A stretch of 64,000 nt of DNA, taken from the NCBI RefSeq assembly GCF_000024065.1, contig NC_013174.1:1302001-1366000 (forward strand), in the 5' to 3' direction. Below are positions 25,067 to 32,017 of this stretch, in pieces (position 1 is the stretch's first letter; each line of letters opens with the position of its first letter). The notes under the pieces are model-generated. The model had not been told where the DNA came from. It saw only the letters and a program-made list of their open reading frames with translations, and made no database searches. This DNA comes from Jonesia denitrificans DSM 20603 (GTDB lineage Bacteria; Actinomycetota; Actinomycetes; Actinomycetales; Cellulomonadaceae). The translations under genes and the position numbers were made by a program.

Positions 25067-25783
25067 ATGTGGGCGAACTTCTGGTTTGTGATTTTCCCCT
25101 ATATTTGTGTGGCGATCTTCGTGGTCGGTCACATCTGGCGGTACCGGCACGACCAATTCGGGTGGACAACCCGCACGAGCCAAGTCTTAGAAAGCCGATG
25201 GCTCAGTTGGGGCTCCCCACTTTTCCACTTCGGGGCACTCTTTGTCATTGCCGGACATGTTGGTGGGCTACTCATCCCACAAGAATGGACCCGCGCACTT
25301 GGGGTCAACGACCACATGTACCACAACCTGTCCATGTACATCGGGACAGCGGCAGGCGTAGCGCTCGTCGCCGGCACGATCATCCTCATCATCCGCCGGT
25401 TTGTCACCTCACAACGCATCCGCGTTGTCACCACTGCCTGGGACTACGCTCTCTACGCCTTGCTCGTCATCGAAATCTTCGTCGGCATGTGGCAAAAGAT
25501 TTCCACCAACATTGTGGGTGAAGGCTACGACTACCGCGGAACAGTGTCTGTGTGGTTCCGACAACTCTTTATTTTGCAACCAGATGCAGCACTCATCATG
25601 GACGCCCCCACAATTTATGCGATCCACGCGATCCTTGGCTGCCTGCTCATTGCAATCTGGCCATTCACTCGGCTTGTCCACGTGTGGTCAATCCCCGTGG
25701 CCTATCTGGCTCGCCCCTACGTGGTCTACCGCAGAAAACACACACCAGATGTGTCTCCCTTAACCAAAAGCATGCGCAAATAA
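25067..25783 (+). CDS. narI: Respiratory nitrate reductase, gamma subunit (cytochrome b)
   Basis: The membrane di-heme subunit that oxidises quinol, 238 residues. Five membrane helices are visible (FWFVIFPYICVAIFVVGHIW, PLFHFGALFVIAGHVGGLLI, MYIGTAAGVALVAGTIILII, YALYALLVIEIFVGM and AIHAILGCLLIAIWPFTRLVHVWS). Histidines at the helix ends (HIW, HFG, GHVGG, HAIL, LVHVWS) fit the axial heme ligands of the family. It is the last gene of narGHJI, followed by a hairpin. Confidence 0.96.
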   Translation: MWANFWFVIFPYICVAIFVVGHIWRYRHDQFGWTTRTSQVLESRWLSWGSPLFHFGALFVIAGHVGGLLIPQEWTRALGVNDHMYHNLSMYIGTAAGVALVAGTIILIIRRFVTSQRIRVVTTAWDYALYALLVIEIFVGMWQKISTNIVGEGYDYRGTVSVWFRQLFILQPDAALIMDAPTIYAIHAILGCLLIAIWPFTRLVHVWSIPVAYLARPYVVYRRKHTPDVSPLTKSMRK

Positions 25784-25790
25784 CCACACC

Positions 25791-25821
25791 GTGCGGCGGA
25801 TTCAAGGTGAATCCGCCGCAC
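25791..25821. terminator. Hairpin between narI and moeA
   Basis: GTGCGGCGGATTCA and TGAATCCGCCGCAC form a perfect 14-bp stem with an AGG loop between two convergent genes. There is no T tract on either strand. Confidence 0.6.
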
Positions 25822-25828
25822 ACCTACC

Positions 25829-27067
25829 TCATGAACTCACACCACTGCCCCACGGCAGTGCAAGACTCGGCACAACACAACCAGCCCCCACCCCACCAGG
25901 TGGGATCACCATGACCCCATCAGCACACGCAAAACCGCGTAACATCCCCGAACCAAGCCACCCCGTTTCCTGAGCAACCACACGACCGGCCACCCACGAA
26001 ACCGAAAACGGAACCAACCGAGAATCACGGGCAGGCGCAACCACCGCATCGGCTGTCACAACCTGGCCTAACACCGGGGCAGGGCGACCCAGCAAGCCAT
26101 ACACAAGAGGCCGAACAAGCGTCAACATCCCACCCAAGGTGGCTGACAAGGGATTGCCCGGCAACCCGACAATGTACTGACCATCACGACGAGCAAGGAG
26201 GTTTGGATGCCCAGGGCGCATCGCAATCGAGTCAATGACCAACTCAGCACCAACAGCCTCCAACCCGCGATGAAGGTGGTCGCGCGGGCCAGCGGCCGTT
26301 CCACCCGTGGTGATGATGACGTCAGCGTCACTGTCACGCAAGGCACGCACGGTAGCGTCAAGGGTATCGGGAACAAACATCACCTGCGTCACGTCCACCC
26401 CCAACAACTGCAAATAGGCGGGGAACTGTGGAGCAAACGCATCCCGAACTTGGCCTGCACCCGGTACTCCACGGTGTGTCACCTCATCACCCAACACAAT
26501 GAGATCAACGGTCACCGAACGACGAACACGAACCGTGTCCACACCCGCCATCGCAGCCAACCCCACACGTGGGGGAGTCAACACCTGACCTGCGTGAACA
26601 ATGACCTCATCCAGGCTTGCCTCAGCCCCAGCAGGCCGGACATGCGACCCATCCCACGGTTCATTGTCCGAGACCGAAGAAATAAACTCACCACCATCAA
26701 CCGACGTGACCTGCGCGTACTCACGCCGCACAACCCCGAACGTGCCGTGCGGCACAACACCACCAGTAGCAATAACCACAGCCTCACCAGGCTCCAACTC
26801 GCGCGCCCCCACATGACCTGCGAGAGCCGGCGCATCAACGAGCCGCCAGGGCCCAGACGAGTCGCCTACCGCGTACCCATCCATAGCGGACGTCGTATCG
26901 CGCGGAAGAGCAGTCGCGCTCCTCAGGTCGTGGGCAAGGACACGTCCGGTAGCCTGATGAAGTGGCAGGGTCACCACACCAACCAGGTGAGGGGTCATAT
27001 GTGCAGTGCCGTGGGCAACGTCCCAGGCGGGTTCAGTCAACGTCTCATGGTGGGTCACATGTCCCAT
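25829..27067 (-). CDS. moeA: Molybdopterin molybdenumtransferase
   Basis: Inserts molybdate into adenylylated molybdopterin. The protein has 412 residues from ATG 27067. The frame extends upstream into the moaC gene and is not used there. The N-terminal LHQATGRVLAHDLRSATALP and TSAMDGYAV match the family, followed by VVIATGGVVPHGTFGVVRREYA. The MoCF-binding motif is IITTGGTAAGPRDH, then PGHPNLLARRDGQYIVGLPGNPLSA. It is divergent from moaC-mog with 28 bases between the starts. It provides cofactor to NarG. Confidence 0.94.
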   Translation of the reverse strand: MGHVTHHETLTEPAWDVAHGTAHMTPHLVGVVTLPLHQATGRVLAHDLRSATALPRDTTSAMDGYAVGDSSGPWRLVDAPALAGHVGARELEPGEAVVIATGGVVPHGTFGVVRREYAQVTSVDGGEFISSVSDNEPWDGSHVRPAGAEASLDEVIVHAGQVLTPPRVGLAAMAGVDTVRVRRSVTVDLIVLGDEVTHRGVPGAGQVRDAFAPQFPAYLQLLGVDVTQVMFVPDTLDATVRALRDSDADVIITTGGTAAGPRDHLHRGLEAVGAELVIDSIAMRPGHPNLLARRDGQYIVGLPGNPLSATLGGMLTLVRPLVYGLLGRPAPVLGQVVTADAVVAPARDSRLVPFSVSWVAGRVVAQETGWLGSGMLRGFACADGVMVIPPGGVGAGCVVPSLALPWGSGVSS

Positions 27068-27095
27068 CTTGCCAAGGGTCAAGGAGATTCGTGAA

Positions 27096-28148
27096 GTGGT
27101 AGCTTCTCGTGGGTTAACACACGTCAATGAGCAGGGCGCTGTGCGTATGGTGAGTGTGGGCGATAAGCCCGTCACTGACCGTGGGGCGGTGGCCCGCGCC
27201 CGGGTGGTCGTTACTGCTGACGTGATTGATGTGTTGCGCCGTGGCGAACTGCGCAAGGGCGACGCGTTAGCGGTCGCCCGGATCGCTGCGATTAGCGCGG
27301 TGAAGAAAACCCCGGACCTCATCCCGTTGTGCCACCCTCTTGCCATCACCGGAGTTGATGTCACAGTGAGCCTGGGAGATGGGTGCGTGGAGCTTGAAGC
27401 CAGTGTGCGGACGGCTGACCGCACAGGTATCGAAATGGAGGCGCTGACCGCGGTGACAGTGGGGGCGCTCAACATCATTGACATGGTGAAGGCACTTGAT
27501 CGGGGGGCCTTCCTTGAGTGGGCACGTATTGAACGCAAGGAAGGTGGCGCCTCAGGGCAATGGGTGCGTGACGCACACGGGCAAATGTTGCGCGAAGAAC
27601 CGGGTGAGTCCACGACCAGTGAAGCGAGGGATGCTTGTGTGACTCCGGATGAACCGTTTGGTTACGTGTTGACGGTGTCAGATCGTGCAGCGGCAGGTGC
27701 GCGAGTTGATGAAACAGGACCCATGATTGTTGAGGCTGCGTCCCAATGGGGATCGCAGTGTATGCACGAGGTTGTCCCTGATGACGCTGTGATGATCCGT
27801 GATCGGGTGCGGGCTGCGGTCCGTCAGGGGGCATGGTTTGTTGTGACCACCGGGGGGACAGGGATTACGTCACGCGATGTGACTCCCGATGCGGTGGCAC
27901 CGTTGCTTGACAAGCCGCTCCCGGCTTTAGCGCATCAGTTACAGGTCAGCGGGGTGGGGCGTGCTCCTGGTGCGTTGCTGTCGCGGTCTGTTGCGGGGAT
28001 TTCGGAAGGGGCGTTGGTGGTGACTTTGCCTGGTTCGGTGGGTGCGGTGCGTGACGGGTTGGAAGTGTTAGGTCCGATGATGGGACATGTACGTGAGCAA
28101 CTTGCTGACGGGGATCATGAGCGAGGGGAGGCGCATGATGATGGGTGA
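27096..28148 (+). CDS. moaC: Fused MoaC cyclic pyranopterin monophosphate synthase and Mog/MoaB domain
   Basis: A two-domain cofactor enzyme of 350 residues. The first ~160 residues are MoaC (ARMVSV-like start, KKTPDLIPLCHPLAITG with the catalytic lysine region, RTGIEMEALTAVTVGALNIIDMVKA). A linker of ~25 residues follows, then a Mog/MoaB domain (GYVLTVSDRAAAGARVDETGP, VVTTGGTGITSRDVTPDA, PGSVGAVRDGLEVL). MoaC makes the pyranopterin; the Mog domain adenylylates molybdopterin. GTG 27096 is chosen for AAGGAG nine bases upstream. It overlaps moaE by 14 bases. Confidence 0.93.
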   Translation: MVASRGLTHVNEQGAVRMVSVGDKPVTDRGAVARARVVVTADVIDVLRRGELRKGDALAVARIAAISAVKKTPDLIPLCHPLAITGVDVTVSLGDGCVELEASVRTADRTGIEMEALTAVTVGALNIIDMVKALDRGAFLEWARIERKEGGASGQWVRDAHGQMLREEPGESTTSEARDACVTPDEPFGYVLTVSDRAAAGARVDETGPMIVEAASQWGSQCMHEVVPDDAVMIRDRVRAAVRQGAWFVVTTGGTGITSRDVTPDAVAPLLDKPLPALAHQLQVSGVGRAPGALLSRSVAGISEGALVVTLPGSVGAVRDGLEVLGPMMGHVREQLADGDHERGEAHDDG

Positions 28149-28563
28149 GGTGACATGGACTGCTGTGACAGTCGATCCGTTGGTTGTTGCGTGGCATGAG
28201 GACAAGGTTGCGCACGCTCACATGGGTGCTGTCGTGACGTTTTGTGGTGTCGTGCGTGATCATGATGGTGGTCTTGGTGTGCGTGCTTTGCATTATGAGG
28301 GGCACCCACACGCTGCGGACATGCTTGCTCAGATCGCTGACGATGTCGCGCGGCGTTATGGGGGTGTGCGTCTTGCGGTGAGCCACCGGGTTGGGGATCT
28401 GGTGGTCGGAGATGTGGCATTGGTGGCAAGCGTGTCGTCAGCGCACAGGAAGTTGGCGTTTGAGGTATGTGACGTGCTGGTAGATGAGGTGAAGAAGCGC
28501 CTTCCCGTGTGGAAGGAACAATTTTTTGTTGATGGGTCTAGCCAGTGGGTGGGAGCGCTATGA
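28135..28563 (+). CDS. moaE: Molybdopterin synthase, large (catalytic) subunit
   Basis: Transfers sulfur from MoaD thiocarboxylate to precursor Z. The protein has 142 residues. Family segments GAVVTFCGVVRDHDGG, LHYEGHPHAADM, RVGDLVVGDVALVASVSSAHRKLAF and VKKRLPVWKEQFFVDG (with the catalytic lysine) are present. The ATG at 28135 follows GGGGAGG; the longer frame lies within moaC-mog. Its stop overlaps the moaA start in ATGA. Confidence 0.95.
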   Translation: MMMGEVTWTAVTVDPLVVAWHEDKVAHAHMGAVVTFCGVVRDHDGGLGVRALHYEGHPHAADMLAQIADDVARRYGGVRLAVSHRVGDLVVGDVALVASVSSAHRKLAFEVCDVLVDEVKKRLPVWKEQFFVDGSSQWVGAL

Positions 28564-29621
28564 CGGTGTCGTTAGGGCTTCCCCGTGTTCTGTCTCCGAT
28601 GGTGGTGGGGCAGGGTGCCAACACCAAGTTAGGGCCGGAGTTGCTCACTGACCGGTTTGGCCGTGTGCACCGTGACCTGCGGATTTCGTTAACTGATAAA
28701 TGTAATTTGCGGTGCACATATTGCATGCCAGAAGAAGGCATGGAGTGGATCGCGAAGAGCCAGCAGTTGAGCGTGGATGAAATGGTGAGGATCGCTGCGG
28801 TGGCGGTTGGGCATGGCATCACGGAGATTCGGTTGACCGGCGGTGAGCCGTTGTTGTACCCGCAAGTTGTGGAAATCACCCAACGGCTTGCCGCGCTTGA
28901 TGGTGCTCCTGAAGTGTCCATGACGACTAATGGGTTACGTCTCGCCTCGCTTGCTGGTCCTTTACGTGACGCGGGGTTGACTCGGCTCAATATTTCTCTC
29001 GATACCGTTCGTGCAGACCGTTATTTCGCATTGACTCGCCGTCGCCGTTTTGCTGATGTCATGGCGGGATGTGATGCGGCAGATGCTGCGGGGTTCACGG
29101 GAACGAAGCTGAACTCAGTTCTCATGCGTGGCGTCAACGATGATGAAGCGGTGGATCTAGTTGAGTTCGCGGTGGCCCGCGGATATGAGCCGCGATTCAT
29201 TGAACAGATGCCGCTTGATGCTGGGCACACGTGGTCGCGTGAAGCGATGGTCCCAGCGGACGAAATTTTTGATGCGCTTGCTCGCGTGTATGAGTTGACA
29301 CCTGTTCCACATCGAGGGGCAGCGCCTGCACAGCGGTGGTATCTGAACGGTTCACATGCCACCGTGGGAATCATTGCTTCAGTGACTCGGCCCTTTTGTG
29401 GGGCATGTGATCGGTTGCGGTTGACCTCAGATGGCCAATTGCGTAACTGTCTGTTTCAACGTGGTGAGTCTGATCTGCGTACCCTGGTACGTCAGGGGGG
29501 CACCGATGATGATATCGCCTACGCGTTGGGGGCATCGGTTGCCCAGAAATTGCCTGGCCACGGCATCAACGATCCAGGGTTCATTCAACCTGACCGGGGA
29601 ATGTCAGCTATTGGTGGGTAG
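28560..29621 (+). CDS. moaA: GTP 3',8-cyclase
   Basis: A radical-SAM enzyme that starts molybdopterin synthesis from GTP. The protein has 353 residues. The radical-SAM cluster is C48, C52 and C55 (DKCNLRCTYCMPEEG). SAM-site segments IRLTGGEPLLYP and MTTNGLRLA follow. The second cluster is formed by FCGACDRLR and LRNCLF. The C terminus ends in Gly-Gly, required to interact with MoaC chemistry. It overlaps moaE in ATGA with GGGAG upstream. It converges on moaD (5-base gap). Confidence 0.97.
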   Translation: MTVSLGLPRVLSPMVVGQGANTKLGPELLTDRFGRVHRDLRISLTDKCNLRCTYCMPEEGMEWIAKSQQLSVDEMVRIAAVAVGHGITEIRLTGGEPLLYPQVVEITQRLAALDGAPEVSMTTNGLRLASLAGPLRDAGLTRLNISLDTVRADRYFALTRRRRFADVMAGCDAADAAGFTGTKLNSVLMRGVNDDEAVDLVEFAVARGYEPRFIEQMPLDAGHTWSREAMVPADEIFDALARVYELTPVPHRGAAPAQRWYLNGSHATVGIIASVTRPFCGACDRLRLTSDGQLRNCLFQRGESDLRTLVRQGGTDDDIAYALGASVAQKLPGHGINDPGFIQPDRGMSAIGG

Positions 29622-29626
29622 GGTGG

Positions 29627-29881
29627 TCACCCGCCAGCGAAGGGTGGAAGGACGTCAAGGGCGACGTCGCCGGTGAGGGTGGAATCGAACGTGTCTTTGT
29701 CCACGTAGGTTCCTTCGCGTAACAGCGAACTGATGTTGAGGACTTTGTCCATGTCAGCCCCATGCTGGTTGGCTGCTTGTGCAAGAGCATCGCTCAGTGT
29801 CGATGCGTGAAATGATTCTTGTGTGATGCCGCCAGCTGCTGCACGGGCAGCAGCATAGTAGGTCAAGGTCACAACAGACAC
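29627..29881 (-). CDS. moaD: Molybdopterin synthase sulfur carrier subunit
   Basis: A ubiquitin-fold sulfur carrier of 84 residues. It begins VVTLTYYAAARAAAG, typical of MoaD, and ends PPFAGG; the terminal Gly-Gly is activated by MoeB/MoeZ and converted to a thiocarboxylate. It follows the DUF6457 gene on the minus strand with 2 bases between. moeZ, which would activate it, heads the same minus-strand run. Confidence 0.93.
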   Translation of the reverse strand: MSVVTLTYYAAARAAAGGITQESFHASTLSDALAQAANQHGADMDKVLNISSLLREGTYVDKDTFDSTLTGDVALDVLPPFAGG

Positions 29882-29883
29882 TG

Positions 29884-30153
29884 TTAATCGTTGCCTTCCT
29901 GTGTAGGGATGAGGTCTCGTAGTTCGGTGATGATCTCGCGGGCTTTGTCGACGTCGCCTCCGGCGAGACCGACGGCAAGCCCTACGTAGTATGTGGTGAC
30001 GGGCCCAGCTGGACGGGCAACATTGTGTGCAACCTCCCGGGTGAGGTCAAGCAACTCTGCAAGAGGCGCATTGTGTGCCGCTGGGGTATTCAAGTGCAGA
30101 GTGTGGGTGAGGGTGTGCGCCCACTGGTTCATGGCATCATATGGCGTCGTCAT
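29884..30153 (-). CDS. DUF6457-like protein in the molybdenum cofactor operon
   Basis: A small predicted all-helical protein of 89 residues. ATG 30153 is chosen because AGGAGAAG lies eight bases upstream; the ATG at 30180 has no such site. It looks like the DUF6457 family, which I recall as a neighbour of mobA in actinobacteria; this rests on memory of the pattern (PLLDLTREVAHNVARPAGPVTTY, GLAGG). It overlaps the end of mobA by 17 bases and precedes moaD. Function is unknown; a role in cofactor synthesis is inferred from position only. Confidence 0.75.
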   Translation of the reverse strand: MTTPYDAMNQWAHTLTHTLHLNTPAAHNAPLAELLDLTREVAHNVARPAGPVTTYYVGLAVGLAGGDVDKAREIITELRDLIPTQEGND

Positions 30154-30781
30154 CGGGGTCTTCTCCTGTGGTGTGTGCACGTTCTGAGGTGGTCAAGGAC
30201 CTCATCTGAGAGTAGTCCTGTGGAGTGTCAACGTCGAATGTCCACAGCTGTGGCAGTGGCACTGTAGTGATATTCAATGCCGCGATGAGGTGTTTTACTG
30301 GCCGGTGGGCGAGCCCACCCGAGTCCCGCAGTGCGTCCAGTGCTGTTGCTAATGCTGCAACGTCGTAGACGGCGACAAGTGGTTGCCACCGTCCCTCCTT
30401 ATCAACTGCGAGCGCCGCGTCCTGGTGTGTTGTGGTGAGTGCGTGTGTGAGGGGGGTGATGGCGTGGGCTGCATGGGGGGTGTCGCAGGCGAGGATTGTG
30501 GTGTAGGTGGTCTGGGGTGGGAGGTGGGTGGTGGCGTGAGCGATGGCGGCGAGTGGACCGGTGTGTGGGGGGTGTTCTTGGGTGGTGATGACGGGTATGT
30601 GGGTGGGTGTGTGGGGTGGTGGGCCAACGAGGATGGTGGGGTGGTGGAAGGAGGGGAGGGTGGTGAGGATGTGGTTAAGGAAGGTGGTGGTGCCAAGGGG
30701 GAGTTCTGCTTTGTTGGTGGTGCCGAGGCGGGAGCCGTGGCCGCCGGTGAGGATGATGGTGGCGTGTGTTGTTGTGGTCAT
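30137..30781 (-). CDS. mobA: MobA-like molybdenum cofactor nucleotidyltransferase
   Basis: Predicted to attach GMP to molybdopterin to give the MGD form used by NarG. The protein has 214 residues. The nucleotide-binding motif is ILTGGHGSRLGTTNKAELPLG, a variant of LAGGxSxRMGxDKxxLPLG, and ILACDTPHA resembles the metal-binding LACDMP motif. The protein is very rich in Thr, His and Pro, reflecting A/C-rich codons on its coding strand. It overlaps moeZ by 4 bases (ATGA type) and the DUF6457 gene by 17. Confidence 0.85.
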   Translation of the reverse strand: MTTTTHATIILTGGHGSRLGTTNKAELPLGTTTFLNHILTTLPSFHHPTILVGPPPHTPTHIPVITTQEHPPHTGPLAAIAHATTHLPPQTTYTTILACDTPHAAHAITPLTHALTTTHQDAALAVDKEGRWQPLVAVYDVAALATALDALRDSGGLAHRPVKHLIAALNITTVPLPQLWTFDVDTPQDYSQMRSLTTSERAHTTGEDPDDDAI

Positions 30782-31893
30782 TGTGGTGGACCTGGGTGGG
30801 CGGAGACGTCGGTGAGGCCTGCGTCGGTGAGGGTGAGGGCTGCAAGCTGGGCGGTTGTTCCTGATTCGCAGTAGATGATGCGAGGTGCGGGGTGTGTGGC
30901 GAGGCGGGTGGCGGTGGCGTGTGGGTTAGCGAGGATGTCAGGTAGGGGGATGGTGAGGGTGGTTGGCCACGGGTTTGTGTGGGTGGTGTGGGGTGGGCGA
31001 ATGTCGATGGTGGTGGCGGTGGTGAGTGCTGATGGGTGGTTGGTGAGTGCTGATGGGTGGTTGGTGAGTGCTGATGGGTGGTTGGTGGGTCTGGTTGGTG
31101 GTGGTGGGTCTGGTTGGTGGTGTGGGGTGGTGGTGGGTTTGGTTGAGCAGGTGGGGCAGGTGGGTGATGGGTTGAGGGGGAGGTAGTTCCAAGTGTTCGT
31201 GTGCCCGGAGTAGGTGGCGAGCGTTCCAGTGAGTGGTGTGCCGATTCCGGTAATGAGGGTGATTGCTTCGTGTGCTTGGGTTGTTCCGATGAGTCCGGGA
31301 AGGGTGGGGAGGACTCCGGTTTGTGCGCAGGTGGGTACGGTGTTGGGTGGTGGCGGTGTGGGGTGTAGGCATCGGTAGCACGGTGTGTGGGGGAGCGCGA
31401 AGACGCTGATGTGGGCGTCCCAGGCGGAGATTGCTGCCCAAATGTAGGGGGTTGCTGTGGTGACGCAGATGTCGTTGATGAGGTAGCGGGTAGCAAAGTT
31501 GTCGGTGCCGTCGATGACGAGGTCTGCTCGGTTGATGGCGTCGTAGGCGTTGTTGTGGGTGAGTCGGGTGGGGTGGGTGATGATGGTGATGTGGGGGTTG
31601 AGTTGCGTGAGGGTTGTGGCTGCTGAGTCGGTTTTGCGTTGTCCGATGCGGGGGTAGGAGTGGATGAGTTGGCGGTGGAGGTTGGAGGGGTCGACTGTGT
31701 CGTCGTCGTATATTTCGAGGGTGCCTACTCCGGCGGCGGCGAGGTGCATGAGGGCGGGGGAGCCGAGGCCACCGGCTCCGATGACGAGGACGTGGGCGTC
31801 GCGGAGGGCTTGTTGCGCAGTGTGTCCAAAACCAGGTAGCGCCATTTGGCGTGCGTAGTGGATGGTTTCAGCGGTGGTGAAGTCCGGTGTCAC
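30778..31893 (-). CDS. moeZ: MoeB/MoeZ-type adenylyltransferase with C-terminal rhodanese-like domain
   Basis: Adenylylates the C terminus of MoaD (and possibly other sulfur carriers) and supplies sulfur. The protein has 371 residues. The E1-like domain has VLVIGAGGLGSPALMHLAAAGVG, IYDDDTVDPSNLHRQ, DGTDNFATRYLIND and a zinc site from CYRC and CPTC. A Pro/Thr linker contains three copies of NHPSALT from 21-bp DNA repeats. The rhodanese domain is short but keeps the active cysteine (IIYCESGTTAQLAA). The GTG start follows AGGAGG. It heads the minus-strand moeZ-mobA-DUF6457-moaD run. Confidence 0.9.
   Translation of the reverse strand: MTPDFTTAETIHYARQMALPGFGHTAQQALRDAHVLVIGAGGLGSPALMHLAAAGVGTLEIYDDDTVDPSNLHRQLIHSYPRIGQRKTDSAATTLTQLNPHITIITHPTRLTHNNAYDAINRADLVIDGTDNFATRYLINDICVTTATPYIWAAISAWDAHISVFALPHTPCYRCLHPTPPPPNTVPTCAQTGVLPTLPGLIGTTQAHEAITLITGIGTPLTGTLATYSGHTNTWNYLPLNPSPTCPTCSTKPTTTPHHQPDPPPPTRPTNHPSALTNHPSALTNHPSALTTATTIDIRPPHTTHTNPWPTTLTIPLPDILANPHATATRLATHPAPRIIYCESGTTAQLAALTLTDAGLTDVSAHPGPPQ
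31021..31083. repeat. Three perfect 21-bp tandem repeats within moeZ
   Basis: The unit GGTGAGTGCTGATGGGTGGTT occurs three times head to tail, followed by a partial copy (GGTGgG). It is in frame and encodes NHPSALT three times in the linker before the rhodanese domain. Confidence 0.95.
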
Positions 31894-31939
31894 TGCGGCC
31901 TCCTGTGCAGGTGGGTGCTGTGTGTGTCCTTAGTATGAC

Positions 31940-31952
31940 AGGTAGAAACGAA
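31940..31952 (-). promoter_or_regulatory. nar/moco motif upstream of moeZ (TTCGTTTCTACCT)
   Basis: On the minus strand this reads TTCGTTTCTACCT, preceded by AG. AGTTCGTTTCTA is identical to the narK copy. It lies 47-59 bases before the moeZ GTG, a distance similar to that at narK. uvrB is divergent, so it could also act there. Confidence 0.45.
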
Positions 31953-31988
31953 CTTTTTTGTGGATAAGGTCCTGGTGCGTGGTGCGTG

Positions 31989-32011
31989 GTGTCAGGGGCG
32001 GGCACTATGTT
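31989..32011 (+). promoter_or_regulatory. uvrB promoter: GTGTCAGGG-N8-TATGTT, RecA-NDp-like
   Basis: GTGTCAGGG at 31989-31997 matches TTGTCRGTG in seven of nine bases. Exactly eight bases later comes TATGTT (32006-32011), a TANNNT -10 box six bases before the ATG. This is the layout of the mycobacterial RecA-NDp DNA-damage promoter (PafBC-dependent). Confidence 0.55.
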
Positions 32012-32017
32012 GGGTGT

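Noticed and set aside
27068-27613. N-terminal extension of the moeA frame into moaC
   Set aside because: The extra ~180 residues lie opposite the MoaC coding sequence and match no MoeA domain; MoeA homology begins after ATG 27067.
30383-31858. Plus-strand open frames opposite mobA and moeZ
   Set aside because: Glycine/valine-rich shadows of the skewed composition, while the minus-strand frames show clear MobA and MoeZ motifs.
31940-31957. CGAAC of the moeZ/uvrB motif as a LexA box for uvrB
   Set aside because: Only about 8 of 12 bases fit TCGAAC-N4-GTTCGA, with the right half wrong; the narK copies also lack a second half-site.
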